64,000 bases of DNA from Furfurilactobacillus entadae (GTDB lineage: Bacteria > Bacillota > Bacilli > Lactobacillales > Lactobacillaceae): positions 149,787 through 213,786 of the forward strand of contig NZ_BQXN01000001.1 of NCBI RefSeq assembly GCF_045862745.1, written 5' to 3'. Shown in pieces: positions 52,571 to 60,868 of this stretch (positions within the stretch are counted from its first letter, which is position 1; every line of letters starts with the position of its first letter). Both the position numbers and the translations under genes were made by a program. The notes below the pieces were generated by a model, which saw nothing but the letters and a program-made list of their open reading frames with translations, ran no database searches and was not told the origin of the DNA.

Positions 52571-52606
52571 GCCATTTTGGTGATCAAAGAAAGGGAGTCG
52601 TGGCAC

Positions 52607-53110
52607 TTGCCACGCACACATATGCTATATTACTGGTTGTTAATCATCGCGTTGGTCGGAGCCGATCAGGGCATTAAATATTACATTACGACACAGGTCT
52701 CCTTAGGGAGTACCCACACGTTTATTCCAGGGGTTCTATCACTCACGAATTTACGTAACGATGGCGCTGCATGGTCATTACTTGAAGGCCGCTTAGATGT
52801 TTTTGTTATTATCACCATTGTGGCGATTGTCGTACTCTTGTACGCCATGGTGCGGTTACGTCACCAGCGGCTTTACATGATGGGCATTACGATCATGATG
52901 GCCGGAACGTTAGGCAATTTCCTTGACCGGATCCGGTTACACTATGTTGTTGACATGTTCCAATTTGATTTCTTAAAGAGTTTTCCAATTAGCAACTTTG
53001 CGGACTGGTGCTTGACGGTAGGCGTGGTGCTTCTCATCATCGCCGTTTTAACAGACCATGATGGGGACGCAGAACCAAAGCATGAAAGTCATCCACGGCA
53101 CGCAAAGTAA
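52607..53110 (+). CDS. lspA: Lipoprotein signal peptidase LspA
   Basis: LspA cleaves signal peptides from lipoprotein precursors after diacylglyceryl transfer. The protein has four helices and the two catalytic Asp regions, NLRNDGAAWSLLEG and GTLGNFLDRIRLHYVVDMFQF. The start is uncertain: an ATG at 52622 gives the usual MLYYWLL opening but has no nearby ribosome site, whereas the TTG at 52607 is 9 bases after GGGAG and would add five residues. This TTG lies inside a perfect 7-bp inverted repeat. lspA-rluD-pyrR follows the common Firmicutes order. Confidence 0.9.
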   Translation: MPRTHMLYYWLLIIALVGADQGIKYYITTQVSLGSTHTFIPGVLSLTNLRNDGAAWSLLEGRLDVFVIITIVAIVVLLYAMVRLRHQRLYMMGITIMMAGTLGNFLDRIRLHYVVDMFQFDFLKSFPISNFADWCLTVGVVLLIIAVLTDHDGDAEPKHESHPRHAK

Positions 53111-53133
53111 CAAAATGATCATCTAGGAGTTTT

Positions 53134-54123
53134 ATGAACGAGAAAGTAGAGAACACGATGGCAGAGATGGACGATTTAAACGGTGAGCCAACGTTACAGC
53201 CTGAGGCACTGACCCAGACCTTTAGCGTAACGGCGAATGAAGCAGGGCGGATCGACAAGGTGTTAAGTCAGTTAGCAGGAATCACCCGCTCACAGGCGCA
53301 AGTCGCCATTAAAGACGGCCGGGCACAGGTAAACGGTGCGGTGGTCAAAAATCGGCAGGTAGTTGCTGAAGGTGACCAAGTGACGTTTACGGCAAAGGCA
53401 GCAGTGCCCATTAGTACAGTACCAGAAAACATCCCACTGGACATTGTTTATGAAGATGACGATGTCTTGGTGGTCAATAAACCACAGGGGATGGTCGTTC
53501 ACCCTGCACCAGGCCATCCTGACCACACGTTGGTTAACGCGCTCCTGTATCACAGTCCGCTATCGACCATCAACGGTAGTTTACGGCCAGGAATTGTTCA
53601 TCGAATCGATAAGGATACGTCGGGTCTGCTCATGGTGGCTAAAAACGACATGGCACACCAGAGCTTGACGGCCCAATTAAAGGCGAAAACAAATGAACGG
53701 CAATACGTTGCGTTAGTCCACGGGGTGATTCACGAAGAGGACGGAACCATCGACGCTCCGATTGCACGATCACCAAAGGATCGAAAGAAAATGGCCATTG
53801 TTCGTGATGGTCGACACGCAATCACCCATTTTCACGTGTTAAAACGGTACCGTCAGTACACATTAGTCAGTTGTCGATTAGAAACCGGGCGAACCCACCA
53901 GATTCGGGTCCACATGGCCTACATTGGTCATCCATTGGCGGGTGACCCGCTGTACGGACCAAAGAAGACGTTACCAGGAGCTGGTCAGTATCTAACCGCG
54001 CAGACACTTGGCTTTTCACATCCACGAACCGGCGAAGCTATGCGCTTTGAAATTACGTTACCGGTGTGGTTTACCAACATGCTAGATCAATTAGATGCTC
54101 AGGAACAATCAACGAAGGGGTAA
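53134..54123 (+). CDS. Pseudouridine synthase, RluD family
   Basis: RluD-type enzymes make pseudouridines in 23S rRNA. The 329-residue protein has an S4 RNA-binding domain (about 33-90; GRIDKVLSQLAGITRSQAQVAIKDGRAQVNG) and the catalytic domain with VVNKPQGMVVHPAPGH and RPGIVHRIDKDTSGLLMVAK, where the Asp of HRIDKDTSG is catalytic. The N-terminus carries a 25-residue acidic extension. AGGAG lies 4-5 bases before the ATG. It is placed between lspA and pyrR as in B. subtilis. Confidence 0.94.
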   Translation: MNEKVENTMAEMDDLNGEPTLQPEALTQTFSVTANEAGRIDKVLSQLAGITRSQAQVAIKDGRAQVNGAVVKNRQVVAEGDQVTFTAKAAVPISTVPENIPLDIVYEDDDVLVVNKPQGMVVHPAPGHPDHTLVNALLYHSPLSTINGSLRPGIVHRIDKDTSGLLMVAKNDMAHQSLTAQLKAKTNERQYVALVHGVIHEEDGTIDAPIARSPKDRKKMAIVRDGRHAITHFHVLKRYRQYTLVSCRLETGRTHQIRVHMAYIGHPLAGDPLYGPKKTLPGAGQYLTAQTLGFSHPRTGEAMRFEITLPVWFTNMLDQLDAQEQSTKG

Positions 54124-54129
54124 GGATAG

Positions 54130-54672
54130 ATGGCAAAAGAAGTTGTGGATGCAATGGCAATGCAACGTGCACTGACACGAATCACCTACGAGATCATTGA
54201 ACGAAATCGGGGGATCGGAAACTTAGTGCTGATCGGGGTTAAAACGCGGGGCGTCTTTTTAGCAAACAGAATTGCCGCACGGTTACAACAACTGGAAGAT
54301 ACGGTGGTTCCCGTGGGCGAACTAGACGTTAGCGGATACCGCGACGATGTGAACGGCACACAACCGGATGGAAAAACAGCGATTACGAAACTCAACACGA
54401 GCATTACTGATAAGAAGGTTGTGTTAGTTGATGATGTTTTGTACACCGGCCGCACCATTCGGGCCGCACTAGACGCCATCATGGACCTTGGGCGACCAAA
54501 CAGTATTAATCTAGCTGTCCTGGTTGATCGTGGGCACCGTGAATTACCCATTCGGGCAGACTTCGTTGGGAAAAACATTCCGACGGCGCAAAACGAACAC
54601 ATTCGCGTTGCAGTGGAAGAAATTGACGGTCACGACGGGGTCGAAATTATGACCGGAACGGACGCTGACTAA
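54130..54672 (+). CDS. pyrR: Pyrimidine operon regulator PyrR / uracil phosphoribosyltransferase
   Basis: PyrR binds pyr mRNA when UMP or UTP is high and promotes termination; it also has weak uracil phosphoribosyltransferase activity. The 180-residue protein is intact: RALTRITYEIIERNRG, VKTRGVFLANRIA, the PRPP loop KVVLVDDVLYTGRTIRAALDAI, and LAVLVDRGHRELPIRADFVGKNIPT. AAGGATAG precedes the ATG, 7 bases after the rluD stop, so it is cotranscribed with lspA and rluD. The genes behind it are carA- and carB-like but degenerate; no other pyr gene is in the window and no PyrR-binding attenuator was seen before pyrR. Confidence 0.96.
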   Translation: MAKEVVDAMAMQRALTRITYEIIERNRGIGNLVLIGVKTRGVFLANRIAARLQQLEDTVVPVGELDVSGYRDDVNGTQPDGKTAITKLNTSITDKKVVLVDDVLYTGRTIRAALDAIMDLGRPNSINLAVLVDRGHRELPIRADFVGKNIPTAQNEHIRVAVEEIDGHDGVEIMTGTDAD

Positions 54673-54701
54673 GTTCACAACGTGGAGAAAGGATCGTGCA
54701 G

Positions 54702-55781
54702 ATGACAGAACGCTATTTAATTCTCTCGGATGGCACAGCCTATAAGGGTGAAGCTTTTGGGTCACCCGCGACGACTAGTGGCAACATTGTGTTTAATACG
54801 AGTGTGACTGGTTATCAAGAAATTATTACGGACCCCATCTACCATAATCAAATCATTGTCTTCACAACGCCAACCATTGGGGCTGTTGGTGTGAATCATG
54901 AAAGCTATGAATCCGTTTTACCAACAGCCAAGGGCGTTGTTGTCCGTGAAGTGGCAGAAGTGTCGACTAATCGCCAACGATCACTCAGTTTAGATCAATT
55001 TTTACGGGTCAATAATATTCCCGGCATTGCCGGAATCGACACGCGTCAGCTGGTCAAAAAGCTTCGGACACATAGCGGACTAAACGCCAGTATTGTGGAT
55101 GTGGCGGATGAGCATGCGTTTGATCAGTTAAACGCCACGGTGTTGACGAATCAGCAGGTGGCCCAGGTGGCCACACCGCGCCCGTATGCTAATCCTGGGA
55201 TGGGCCACAACATTGTGGTGATTGACTTTGGGTTAAAAAGCGGGATTCTTCGCGAGCTTGCTGTCCGTGGTGCAAATGTGACGGTGGTTCCGTACACAAC
55301 CAGTGCGGATGAGGTGCTTAACCTTGATCCTGATGGGGTCGTTTTATCAAGCGGCCCCGGTGATCCACGGGATTTATCTGCGGATGTGCTGACGATGATT
55401 CAAACACTTGAAACGCGGGTGCCATTACTCGGTATTGGCCTGGGTCATGAATTATTCGCGCTTGCCAACGGTGCTGACATTGAGCGGCTACCGGTTGCGC
55501 ACCAGGGGATGAACCATCCAATTCGAGAAATTATCACGAATCAAATTATGTACGCTGCCCAGGCGGAAGAATACGGTGTCAACCGTGACACGATTGACCG
55601 CGATCAGCTATTAATCACTCACATTGACCTAGTTGACCGCTCTGTTCAGGGATTGCGGCACCGGGATTATCCAGCCTTTTCTGTCCAATTTTTCCCGGAC
55701 GCTGCACCAGGACCATGGGAAGCGACCCAAGTCTTTGATGACTTCATGGAATTAACAGGGATTCGAGGTGAGCAACGGTAA
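54702..55781 (+). CDS. CarA-like protein with destroyed glutaminase triad (carbamoyl-phosphate synthase small-subunit homologue)
   Basis: The 359-residue protein aligns with CarA/PyrAA over its full length. The N-terminal CarB-contact domain is well kept (VFNTSVTGYQEIITDP, NIPGIAGIDTRQLVKKLR), as is LSSGPGDPRDL in the amidotransferase domain. The nucleophile motif GICLGHQ reads GIGLGHE, with Gly246 for Cys. The His-Glu pair in VQYHPEASPGP reads VQFFPDAAPGP, with Phe331 and Asp333. The family NHG near the active site is AEE. Glutamine hydrolysis should be impossible. The frame is unbroken, with AAAGGA 8 bases before the ATG, and overlaps the carB-like start by one base. A role as structural or ligand-sensing pseudoenzyme is inferred. 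Confidence 0.93.
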   Translation: MTERYLILSDGTAYKGEAFGSPATTSGNIVFNTSVTGYQEIITDPIYHNQIIVFTTPTIGAVGVNHESYESVLPTAKGVVVREVAEVSTNRQRSLSLDQFLRVNNIPGIAGIDTRQLVKKLRTHSGLNASIVDVADEHAFDQLNATVLTNQQVAQVATPRPYANPGMGHNIVVIDFGLKSGILRELAVRGANVTVVPYTTSADEVLNLDPDGVVLSSGPGDPRDLSADVLTMIQTLETRVPLLGIGLGHELFALANGADIERLPVAHQGMNHPIREIITNQIMYAAQAEEYGVNRDTIDRDQLLITHIDLVDRSVQGLRHRDYPAFSVQFFPDAAPGPWEATQVFDDFMELTGIRGEQR

Positions 55782-58369
55782 TGGCAGACGAAAAAATGCA
55801 AGTTACGCAAACAACCGAACAGGTCGCAGCGTTTAATGCTGCTGAACGGTCCGCAGAACAGTCCACAGCCCCGTATCAGCGTCTTCTGGTGCTCGGTGAT
55901 GGCCCAAATGACTTTGGCCATGAAACGGAGCTGGATGCCGCTGCGTACCAAACGTTATCGGTCTTAAAACGGCGGAACCTAGACGCGGTGTACTTAAATA
56001 ACAACCCGTATTCGTTTACAATGGATAACCCTTGTGGCGCAACCGTCATCATGGGGGACCCAACGGATCCGGCAACAGTTCGCCAGGTTATTGAGAGTGA
56101 AAACATTACCACCCTGGTTCCGACAGTCGGTGGAAGCCTTGCGATGCGTGTTGTTGAAGAATTGATCGCCCATGATTACCTGGATGAAAAACACATTAAT
56201 GTGCTCGGGATGCCGTTAACGACGGTTCGCCTGATCAACAATCCGGCATTAATGAACCAGGCACTAAAAGAACTGGGCCAACCGGTGATTGCATCGCAAG
56301 TTGCAAGTACGGTAACGGAAGCGTTCGACATTGCTCGACAAATAGGCTTTCCCGTCATCGTTAAGTCTGTTGCACCGCGTGGCGAGGGTGATCGGGCCCT
56401 AGCGGAAAATGCGGATCAATTAGATGCTGCACTGGACGCGGCCTTTGAACGTTCACGGACCCGACAGGTGATTGTGGACCAAAGTATCGTGGGGCTAAAG
56501 GAAGTTTCCTTTGAAGTTCTTCGGGATGTTCGGGGCACTGAACTCTTACTTGGCGCCATGGAAGACATGGACCCTGTGGGCATCCACGCAGCAGATTCCA
56601 TCGAAATCGCCCCAATTCAAACGTTAACTGATCGTGAATACCAGAAGCTACGGCAGGCGGCGTTTCGTGTTGCCCGGCGGTTACATGTCGTTGGGGTCAC
56701 TCACGTTCAGTTTGCCCTTGATCCAGTTCATGACAACTACTTCATTATGAAGGTTAATCCGTATTATGACCGTGTGTCTGCAATTTTATCCCGAGCCAGT
56801 GGGTATCCCATTGCTTTGGTTGCTGCCAACGTTATGACCGGAGTTGCGTTGTCCGAGGTTAAGTTACCAAGTGGATTTGCAAAGCGAACGGCGCTAATTG
56901 AACCGGTTTTGGATCATGTGGTGGTTCGGTTCCCAGTCTTTTCATTTGATGAAGCCAACCGCCGTGGCATTCAAGTTGACCGGCACTTAACCACCATTCA
57001 AAAATCGGTGGGGGCAACGTTAGGCATCGGGCGGTCATTAGAAGAGGCCACGATTAAGGCCATGCGGGCTGCCCACTACCATAATCGTGACTTTGCCTTT
57101 GATACGCTATCACAAATGGCGGATAACGATCTGATTCAGCAATTGATCCACCCGCAGGATAACCGGGTCATGCTGTTACTTGAAGCCATCCGCCGCGGGT
57201 ATCAGTCGGATGAATTAGCGGAGTTAACGAAAATTGATGAATTCTATTTTCAAAAATTCCGTAAACTGTATGATCTTGAAATGACGGTCGCGGATCATCC
57301 AGGGGAAGTCGCCTACCTTCAACGGGCAAAGTACTATGGGTTTAGTAACGGATTGGTTGCGCAACTCTGGAATTCAACGACAGACGCCGTGATGAACCAG
57401 GCCCATAATGCCGGCATTGTGCCCACGTACAAAACGGTTGAGCCAACGGCCGGTGAATTCTCCGAGGTGGTGCCGACCTTTTATTCAACGTATGAACTTG
57501 AGAATGAAAGCACGCAACTTGCGGACGAATCCGCACTTGTGGTCACCACGGGATCCTTTCGGTTAGGTGACGGGGCCGCCGGGGACTATGTCATGAGCAC
57601 GGTTGTCAGTGAGTTACACCAGCAGGGCATTAAAACGGTGGTGGTGAACAATAATCCAGACGCAATCAGTTTGATTCCACAGTTAGCGGATAAGCAATAC
57701 TTAGAGCCGCAGGAACTGGCTGATATTTTGGCAATCATTGATCTGGAACACCCGAAATGGATCTTTGTGCCGGGAAACCGGTTAAAACTGATCGGGGCGT
57801 TAAAGTTACGACACGAAAATGTGATCGTTATTAATAAGGATAAGGCGTACAAACCAGCTCAGGATGGGAAGCAATTTCTAACGCGGATCGTGTTCCACAC
57901 CAACCAGATTGGTGTGGCGGATCCTCAAGAAATTGGGCAAACGGCGTATTCTGAGCCAGTCTACACGTTGAAAGCTGATCCGCAAGGAGTGCCTGGCATT
58001 CAGGCAGAACCGGGATCAATGCGGCAGACCGGGTATTACAGTACACTTTTTTCCGCATTAAGTGGTCATGCACGCATGGTTACAACAGCCTTGCCATTCC
58101 CACAATTAGCGTTTCTAAATAAGGGAACCGGGGTCAACTGGGTTCGCTTGCTTGTTCGCTTTTTACTGGATAAAACGACGGCGGCAGACCGGCAGCATCT
58201 GAGCCAAGGGGCGTTTCACACGGTGTCCACGGCTGACGTTCAAATGAAAGATGAGCCAGTTGACTTAACGGTTCGTTGGCACCCAAGCTTGCCGTTGGTG
58301 GGGCCGCAATTTCGGCTCGGTGCACGGCTTATTGTGCCGTTTCCAAGTCACTTTAATATGCAAAATTAG
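55781..58369 (+). CDS. Truncated, degenerate CarB-like protein (pseudo-carbamoyl-phosphate synthase large subunit)
   Basis: The 862-residue protein aligns with the first half of CarB and part of the second, against about 1060-1070 residues normally. After a Gln/Ala-rich extension, residues about 33-410 match the carboxyphosphate domain, but the ATP loop RPSFTMGGSGGG is KSVAPRGEGDRA (from Lys195) and the metal-binding EMNPRVSRSS is KVNPYYDRVS (Lys324 and Tyr328 for Glu299 and Arg303 of E. coli; Gln310 and Asn326 kept). Residues about 410-570 match the oligomerisation domain, and about 585-688 a second pre-ATP-grasp Rossmann unit. No second ATP-grasp domain follows; the last 170 residues are unlike known parts. 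The frame is unbroken. Confidence 0.9.
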   Translation: MADEKMQVTQTTEQVAAFNAAERSAEQSTAPYQRLLVLGDGPNDFGHETELDAAAYQTLSVLKRRNLDAVYLNNNPYSFTMDNPCGATVIMGDPTDPATVRQVIESENITTLVPTVGGSLAMRVVEELIAHDYLDEKHINVLGMPLTTVRLINNPALMNQALKELGQPVIASQVASTVTEAFDIARQIGFPVIVKSVAPRGEGDRALAENADQLDAALDAAFERSRTRQVIVDQSIVGLKEVSFEVLRDVRGTELLLGAMEDMDPVGIHAADSIEIAPIQTLTDREYQKLRQAAFRVARRLHVVGVTHVQFALDPVHDNYFIMKVNPYYDRVSAILSRASGYPIALVAANVMTGVALSEVKLPSGFAKRTALIEPVLDHVVVRFPVFSFDEANRRGIQVDRHLTTIQKSVGATLGIGRSLEEATIKAMRAAHYHNRDFAFDTLSQMADNDLIQQLIHPQDNRVMLLLEAIRRGYQSDELAELTKIDEFYFQKFRKLYDLEMTVADHPGEVAYLQRAKYYGFSNGLVAQLWNSTTDAVMNQAHNAGIVPTYKTVEPTAGEFSEVVPTFYSTYELENESTQLADESALVVTTGSFRLGDGAAGDYVMSTVVSELHQQGIKTVVVNNNPDAISLIPQLADKQYLEPQELADILAIIDLEHPKWIFVPGNRLKLIGALKLRHENVIVINKDKAYKPAQDGKQFLTRIVFHTNQIGVADPQEIGQTAYSEPVYTLKADPQGVPGIQAEPGSMRQTGYYSTLFSALSGHARMVTTALPFPQLAFLNKGTGVNWVRLLVRFLLDKTTAADRQHLSQGAFHTVSTADVQMKDEPVDLTVRWHPSLPLVGPQFRLGARLIVPFPSHFNMQN

Positions 58370-58377
58370 GGTCCATC

Positions 58378-58436
58378 AAAAAAAGCGTTCGTTTACCAGC
58401 CACTTCAGTAAGGGGCTAGTGAACGAACGCTTTTTA
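58378..58436. terminator. Bidirectional terminator between carB-like gene and rqcH
   Basis: AAAAAGCGTTCGTT pairs with AACGAACGCTTTTT, and AGCC with GGCT inside. It ends the pyrR transcript on the plus strand and rqcH on the minus strand. Confidence 0.9.
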
Positions 58437-58458
58437 ACTGACGAATGTTTAACAACGC

Positions 58459-60162
58459 TTACCCGCGAATCTGCTCAACCAGTGCAGCGTCTGGGGTAAC
58501 GTAAGCTGTGTGTTGTCCTTCATAGATCACAAAGCCTGGTTTAGCACCATTAGGCTTGTGAACACGTTTTACCGCAACGTAATCAACGGGGACGCTTGCA
58601 GAGTCTCTGGCCTTAGAGAAGTAAGCGGCGAGCTCAGCAGCCTCCGTGATTGTTTCAGCGGAAGGGTCAGTTGCGTGAATAATAACGTGGGACCCCGGAA
58701 TGTTTTTAACGTGAAGCCAGGTGTCCGTCTTCTTCGCAGTATGCAAAGTCAGCTTATCGTTTTGGAGGTTGTTTTTACCGACGGAGATAAGCGTTCCATC
58801 GGTTGCATGAAACTGTTCGGGTTGGCTAACCTGGAGCCGTGGCTTTTTGCTCCCACGTTTCCGATGAACACGAATGTAGCCTTGTTGTTGTAACTCTAGC
58901 CGAATTTCATTAATATCCTTTGGGCTTGCTAATTCAATCTGCGCCTGAATGTTACTTAAATAATCGATTTCAGTTTGAGTCAAGGCAATTTGCTCCGTCA
59001 CGTAGGCAACGGCATTCTTTAACTTTTGGTACCGGTTAAAGTACTTTTGAGCATTTTGTGACGGCCCAATTTGATTCGATAACGCAATTTCTAGCGGCTT
59101 GTTCTCATCATAAAAGTTGGGCAGGGTGATCGTCGTCATGCCCCGTTCAACCTGGTGCAAGTAGGTGGTCAATAGCTCACCCTTGATTCGAAAGTCGTCA
59201 GCGTGGTTTGTTTCAGCCATTGTTTGTTCAAGCTTCTTTAGCTTTGAACGATTTTTCTTCAATTCGTTTCGAACAATGCGAATCAGGTTTCCCGCTTGCT
59301 CGTTGACCCGTTCCCGTTCCGCCCGGTCTTGATAGAAGAAATCAAGTAAATCGCTCAGCGAAGTAAACGTTTGGGTGCTGGTGACCTGCTCGTCATGGGT
59401 GGGAAAGGCACTGAAACTGGTCTTATTGTTAGCAAGGTGATTCAGCGTTGGCGTTGGGTGGTCAAATTGAGCAAAGAACTGGGTAAACAGCGTTGCTGGC
59501 TCACCCGGTTCATGTAAGGCATGTGCCAGCGCGAGTGCAGTATCATGCGCCAGCCCTTGAAAAGTTTGTTGAAGTTGGCCGGCCAAGACATCTGCGTTCG
59601 GGTAATCGCGAACTAGATCCGCGACCGTTGCCGTCGTTGAAAACGGGTCAACGTCGTCTTGCTTCGGGGGTGCAATGTAGGTCGCACCAGGGAGTAAAGA
59701 CCGAACCCGGTTTTGGTCAGGACTAACGTGTTTGATCAGATCCAAAATCCGGTTATCGCCGAGGTCAATCAAAAATACGTTACTATGACGGCCCATCATT
59801 TCAATGACTAGGGCGATGCTTTCGCGATCACCCAGTTCGTTGCGGGTCGAAAAGGTTAACCGAACAATCCGGTCGTTTTCAATTTGTTCAAGGTTCGTTA
59901 AAATCGCACCATCCAGGTACTTTCGGAGCATCATGGTGAAGTTACTTGGTGTAGCTGGATTAGCGTACGGGATGTGGGTGATTTGAACCCGGGCGTACGT
60001 TGGGTGTGCGGATAATAGTAAGGGGTGATTCGTGCTGTTACTGCGAACGGTCAGCACCACTTCGTTTGGATACGGTTGTGAAATTTTGGCCACGCGACCG
60101 CCGGCTAACGTTTGGTTTAGCTCGGCAACCATGGCATGGGTAAAGGCGCCATCAAAAGACAT
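58459..60162 (-). CDS. rqcH: Ribosome quality control factor RqcH (Rqc2/NFACT, FbpA-like)
   Basis: RqcH binds stalled 50S subunits and adds Ala tails to their nascent chains, marking them for degradation; older names include fibronectin-binding protein FbpA. The 567-residue protein has NFACT-N (about 1-175, with NELGDRESIALVIEMMGRHSNVFLID, holding the Asp-Arg pair needed for tailing), HhH (about 180-250), a coiled coil (about 280-435) and NFACT-R (about 445-550; DTWLHVKNIPGSHVIIHA). Length and order are normal. AAAGGAGG lies 7 bases before the ATG. It is divergent from a marR gene. Confidence 0.95.
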   Translation of the reverse strand: MSFDGAFTHAMVAELNQTLAGGRVAKISQPYPNEVVLTVRSNSTNHPLLLSAHPTYARVQITHIPYANPATPSNFTMMLRKYLDGAILTNLEQIENDRIVRLTFSTRNELGDRESIALVIEMMGRHSNVFLIDLGDNRILDLIKHVSPDQNRVRSLLPGATYIAPPKQDDVDPFSTTATVADLVRDYPNADVLAGQLQQTFQGLAHDTALALAHALHEPGEPATLFTQFFAQFDHPTPTLNHLANNKTSFSAFPTHDEQVTSTQTFTSLSDLLDFFYQDRAERERVNEQAGNLIRIVRNELKKNRSKLKKLEQTMAETNHADDFRIKGELLTTYLHQVERGMTTITLPNFYDENKPLEIALSNQIGPSQNAQKYFNRYQKLKNAVAYVTEQIALTQTEIDYLSNIQAQIELASPKDINEIRLELQQQGYIRVHRKRGSKKPRLQVSQPEQFHATDGTLISVGKNNLQNDKLTLHTAKKTDTWLHVKNIPGSHVIIHATDPSAETITEAAELAAYFSKARDSASVPVDYVAVKRVHKPNGAKPGFVIYEGQHTAYVTPDAALVEQIRG

Positions 60163-60262
60163 AAGCGACCTCCTTTATGATTAATCAAAATGTTTAAAAC
60201 AGTCTTTATCATTATAGGCGTCTCCAAATGACAAGGCAAAGCAAAGCGTCGAGAACGATTGC

Positions 60263-60292
60263 TTGTTGAGCGCAATTTTGATATTGTATAAT
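60263..60292 (+). promoter_or_regulatory. Promoter of the marR gene
   Basis: TTGTTG (60263-60268), an 18-base spacer and a perfect TATAAT (60287-60292) lie 39 bases before the marR start. Confidence 0.65.
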
Positions 60293-60317
60293 GCAAAATG
60301 AAAGTAAAATCAAAATT
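60274..60317 (+). promoter_or_regulatory. Inverted repeat flanking the marR -10 box, candidate operator
   Basis: AATTTTGAT (60274-60282) and ATCAAAATT (60309-60317) are perfect inverted copies placed between the -35 and -10 boxes and in the 5' leader. Between them, TTGTATAATGCAA overlaps the -10 box and is itself an imperfect palindrome of the kind bound by MarR proteins. Autoregulation is inferred. Confidence 0.45.
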
Positions 60318-60331
60318 TGGGTGGTTAATTT

Positions 60332-60757
60332 ATGAAATCAAGTTTGACCGCATTACGTGACAGTGAAAAAATTCACCGGGCACAGCTGCTTGCTGTAACA
60401 AAACGGGATCAGTTAACAATTGCAGAGTGGCAATTACTGGAACAGTTAGCTGCTGGGTACACAACGCAAGAACAGTTGTCAGGGGTGACGGAACTCGATA
60501 CATCGACACTGAGTCGCCAGTTGAAAAGTCTTGGCAATAAACAGATGATCGAAAAAGAGGCAACCGGCCGCGATCACCGGCAGTTGATCTATTCTGTAAC
60601 GGAGACTGGTCATAGCGCGCTAACCAACATTGAAACAGCAAATCGGCAGTTAACGGATCAGGTGTTTGATAAATGGACCGATGAAGAGAAGAATTTGTTA
60701 CAGATTTTGCTTAACCGGTTAGAAACTAGCTTATCACGGACAACAAAAAACGATTAA
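60332..60757 (+). CDS. MarR family transcriptional regulator
   Basis: The 141-residue protein is a winged-helix regulator of the MarR family. DQLTIAEWQLLEQLAAGYTTQEQLSGVTELDTSTLSRQLKSLGNKQMIEKEATGRDHRQLIYSVTETG (about 30-97) holds the HTH and the wing with its Asp/Arg. MarR proteins bind palindromic operators as dimers and usually release them on binding a small phenolic or lipid ligand. A GGGTGG site lies 7 bases before the ATG. The regulated gene is not clear, as degV follows after a gap of 111 bases with features of its own promoter; the palindromes around its promoter suggest autoregulation. Confidence 0.92.
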   Translation: MKSSLTALRDSEKIHRAQLLAVTKRDQLTIAEWQLLEQLAAGYTTQEQLSGVTELDTSTLSRQLKSLGNKQMIEKEATGRDHRQLIYSVTETGHSALTNIETANRQLTDQVFDKWTDEEKNLLQILLNRLETSLSRTTKND

Positions 60758-60868
60758 TCGCGCAATCATTGATTGATAAAATCACCACGTGTAATGGTAG
60801 TCGCTTCTTTTGTTCTATGGTAGAATTGACAAATACTTTTGTGAAAGAAAAGAAGGGCGACGAAAATC

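Noticed and set aside
54000..54130. PyrR-binding attenuator in front of pyrR
   Set aside because: rluD runs to within 7 bases of pyrR, and no terminator/antiterminator pair or PyrR-loop consensus was seen there or between pyrR and carA.
55781..58369. CarB-like gene as a frameshifted pseudogene
   Set aside because: The frame runs 862 codons without interruption, keeps a normal start overlap with carA and ends just before a terminator. The missing second ATP-grasp is not encoded in another frame downstream, since rqcH begins on the other strand right there.
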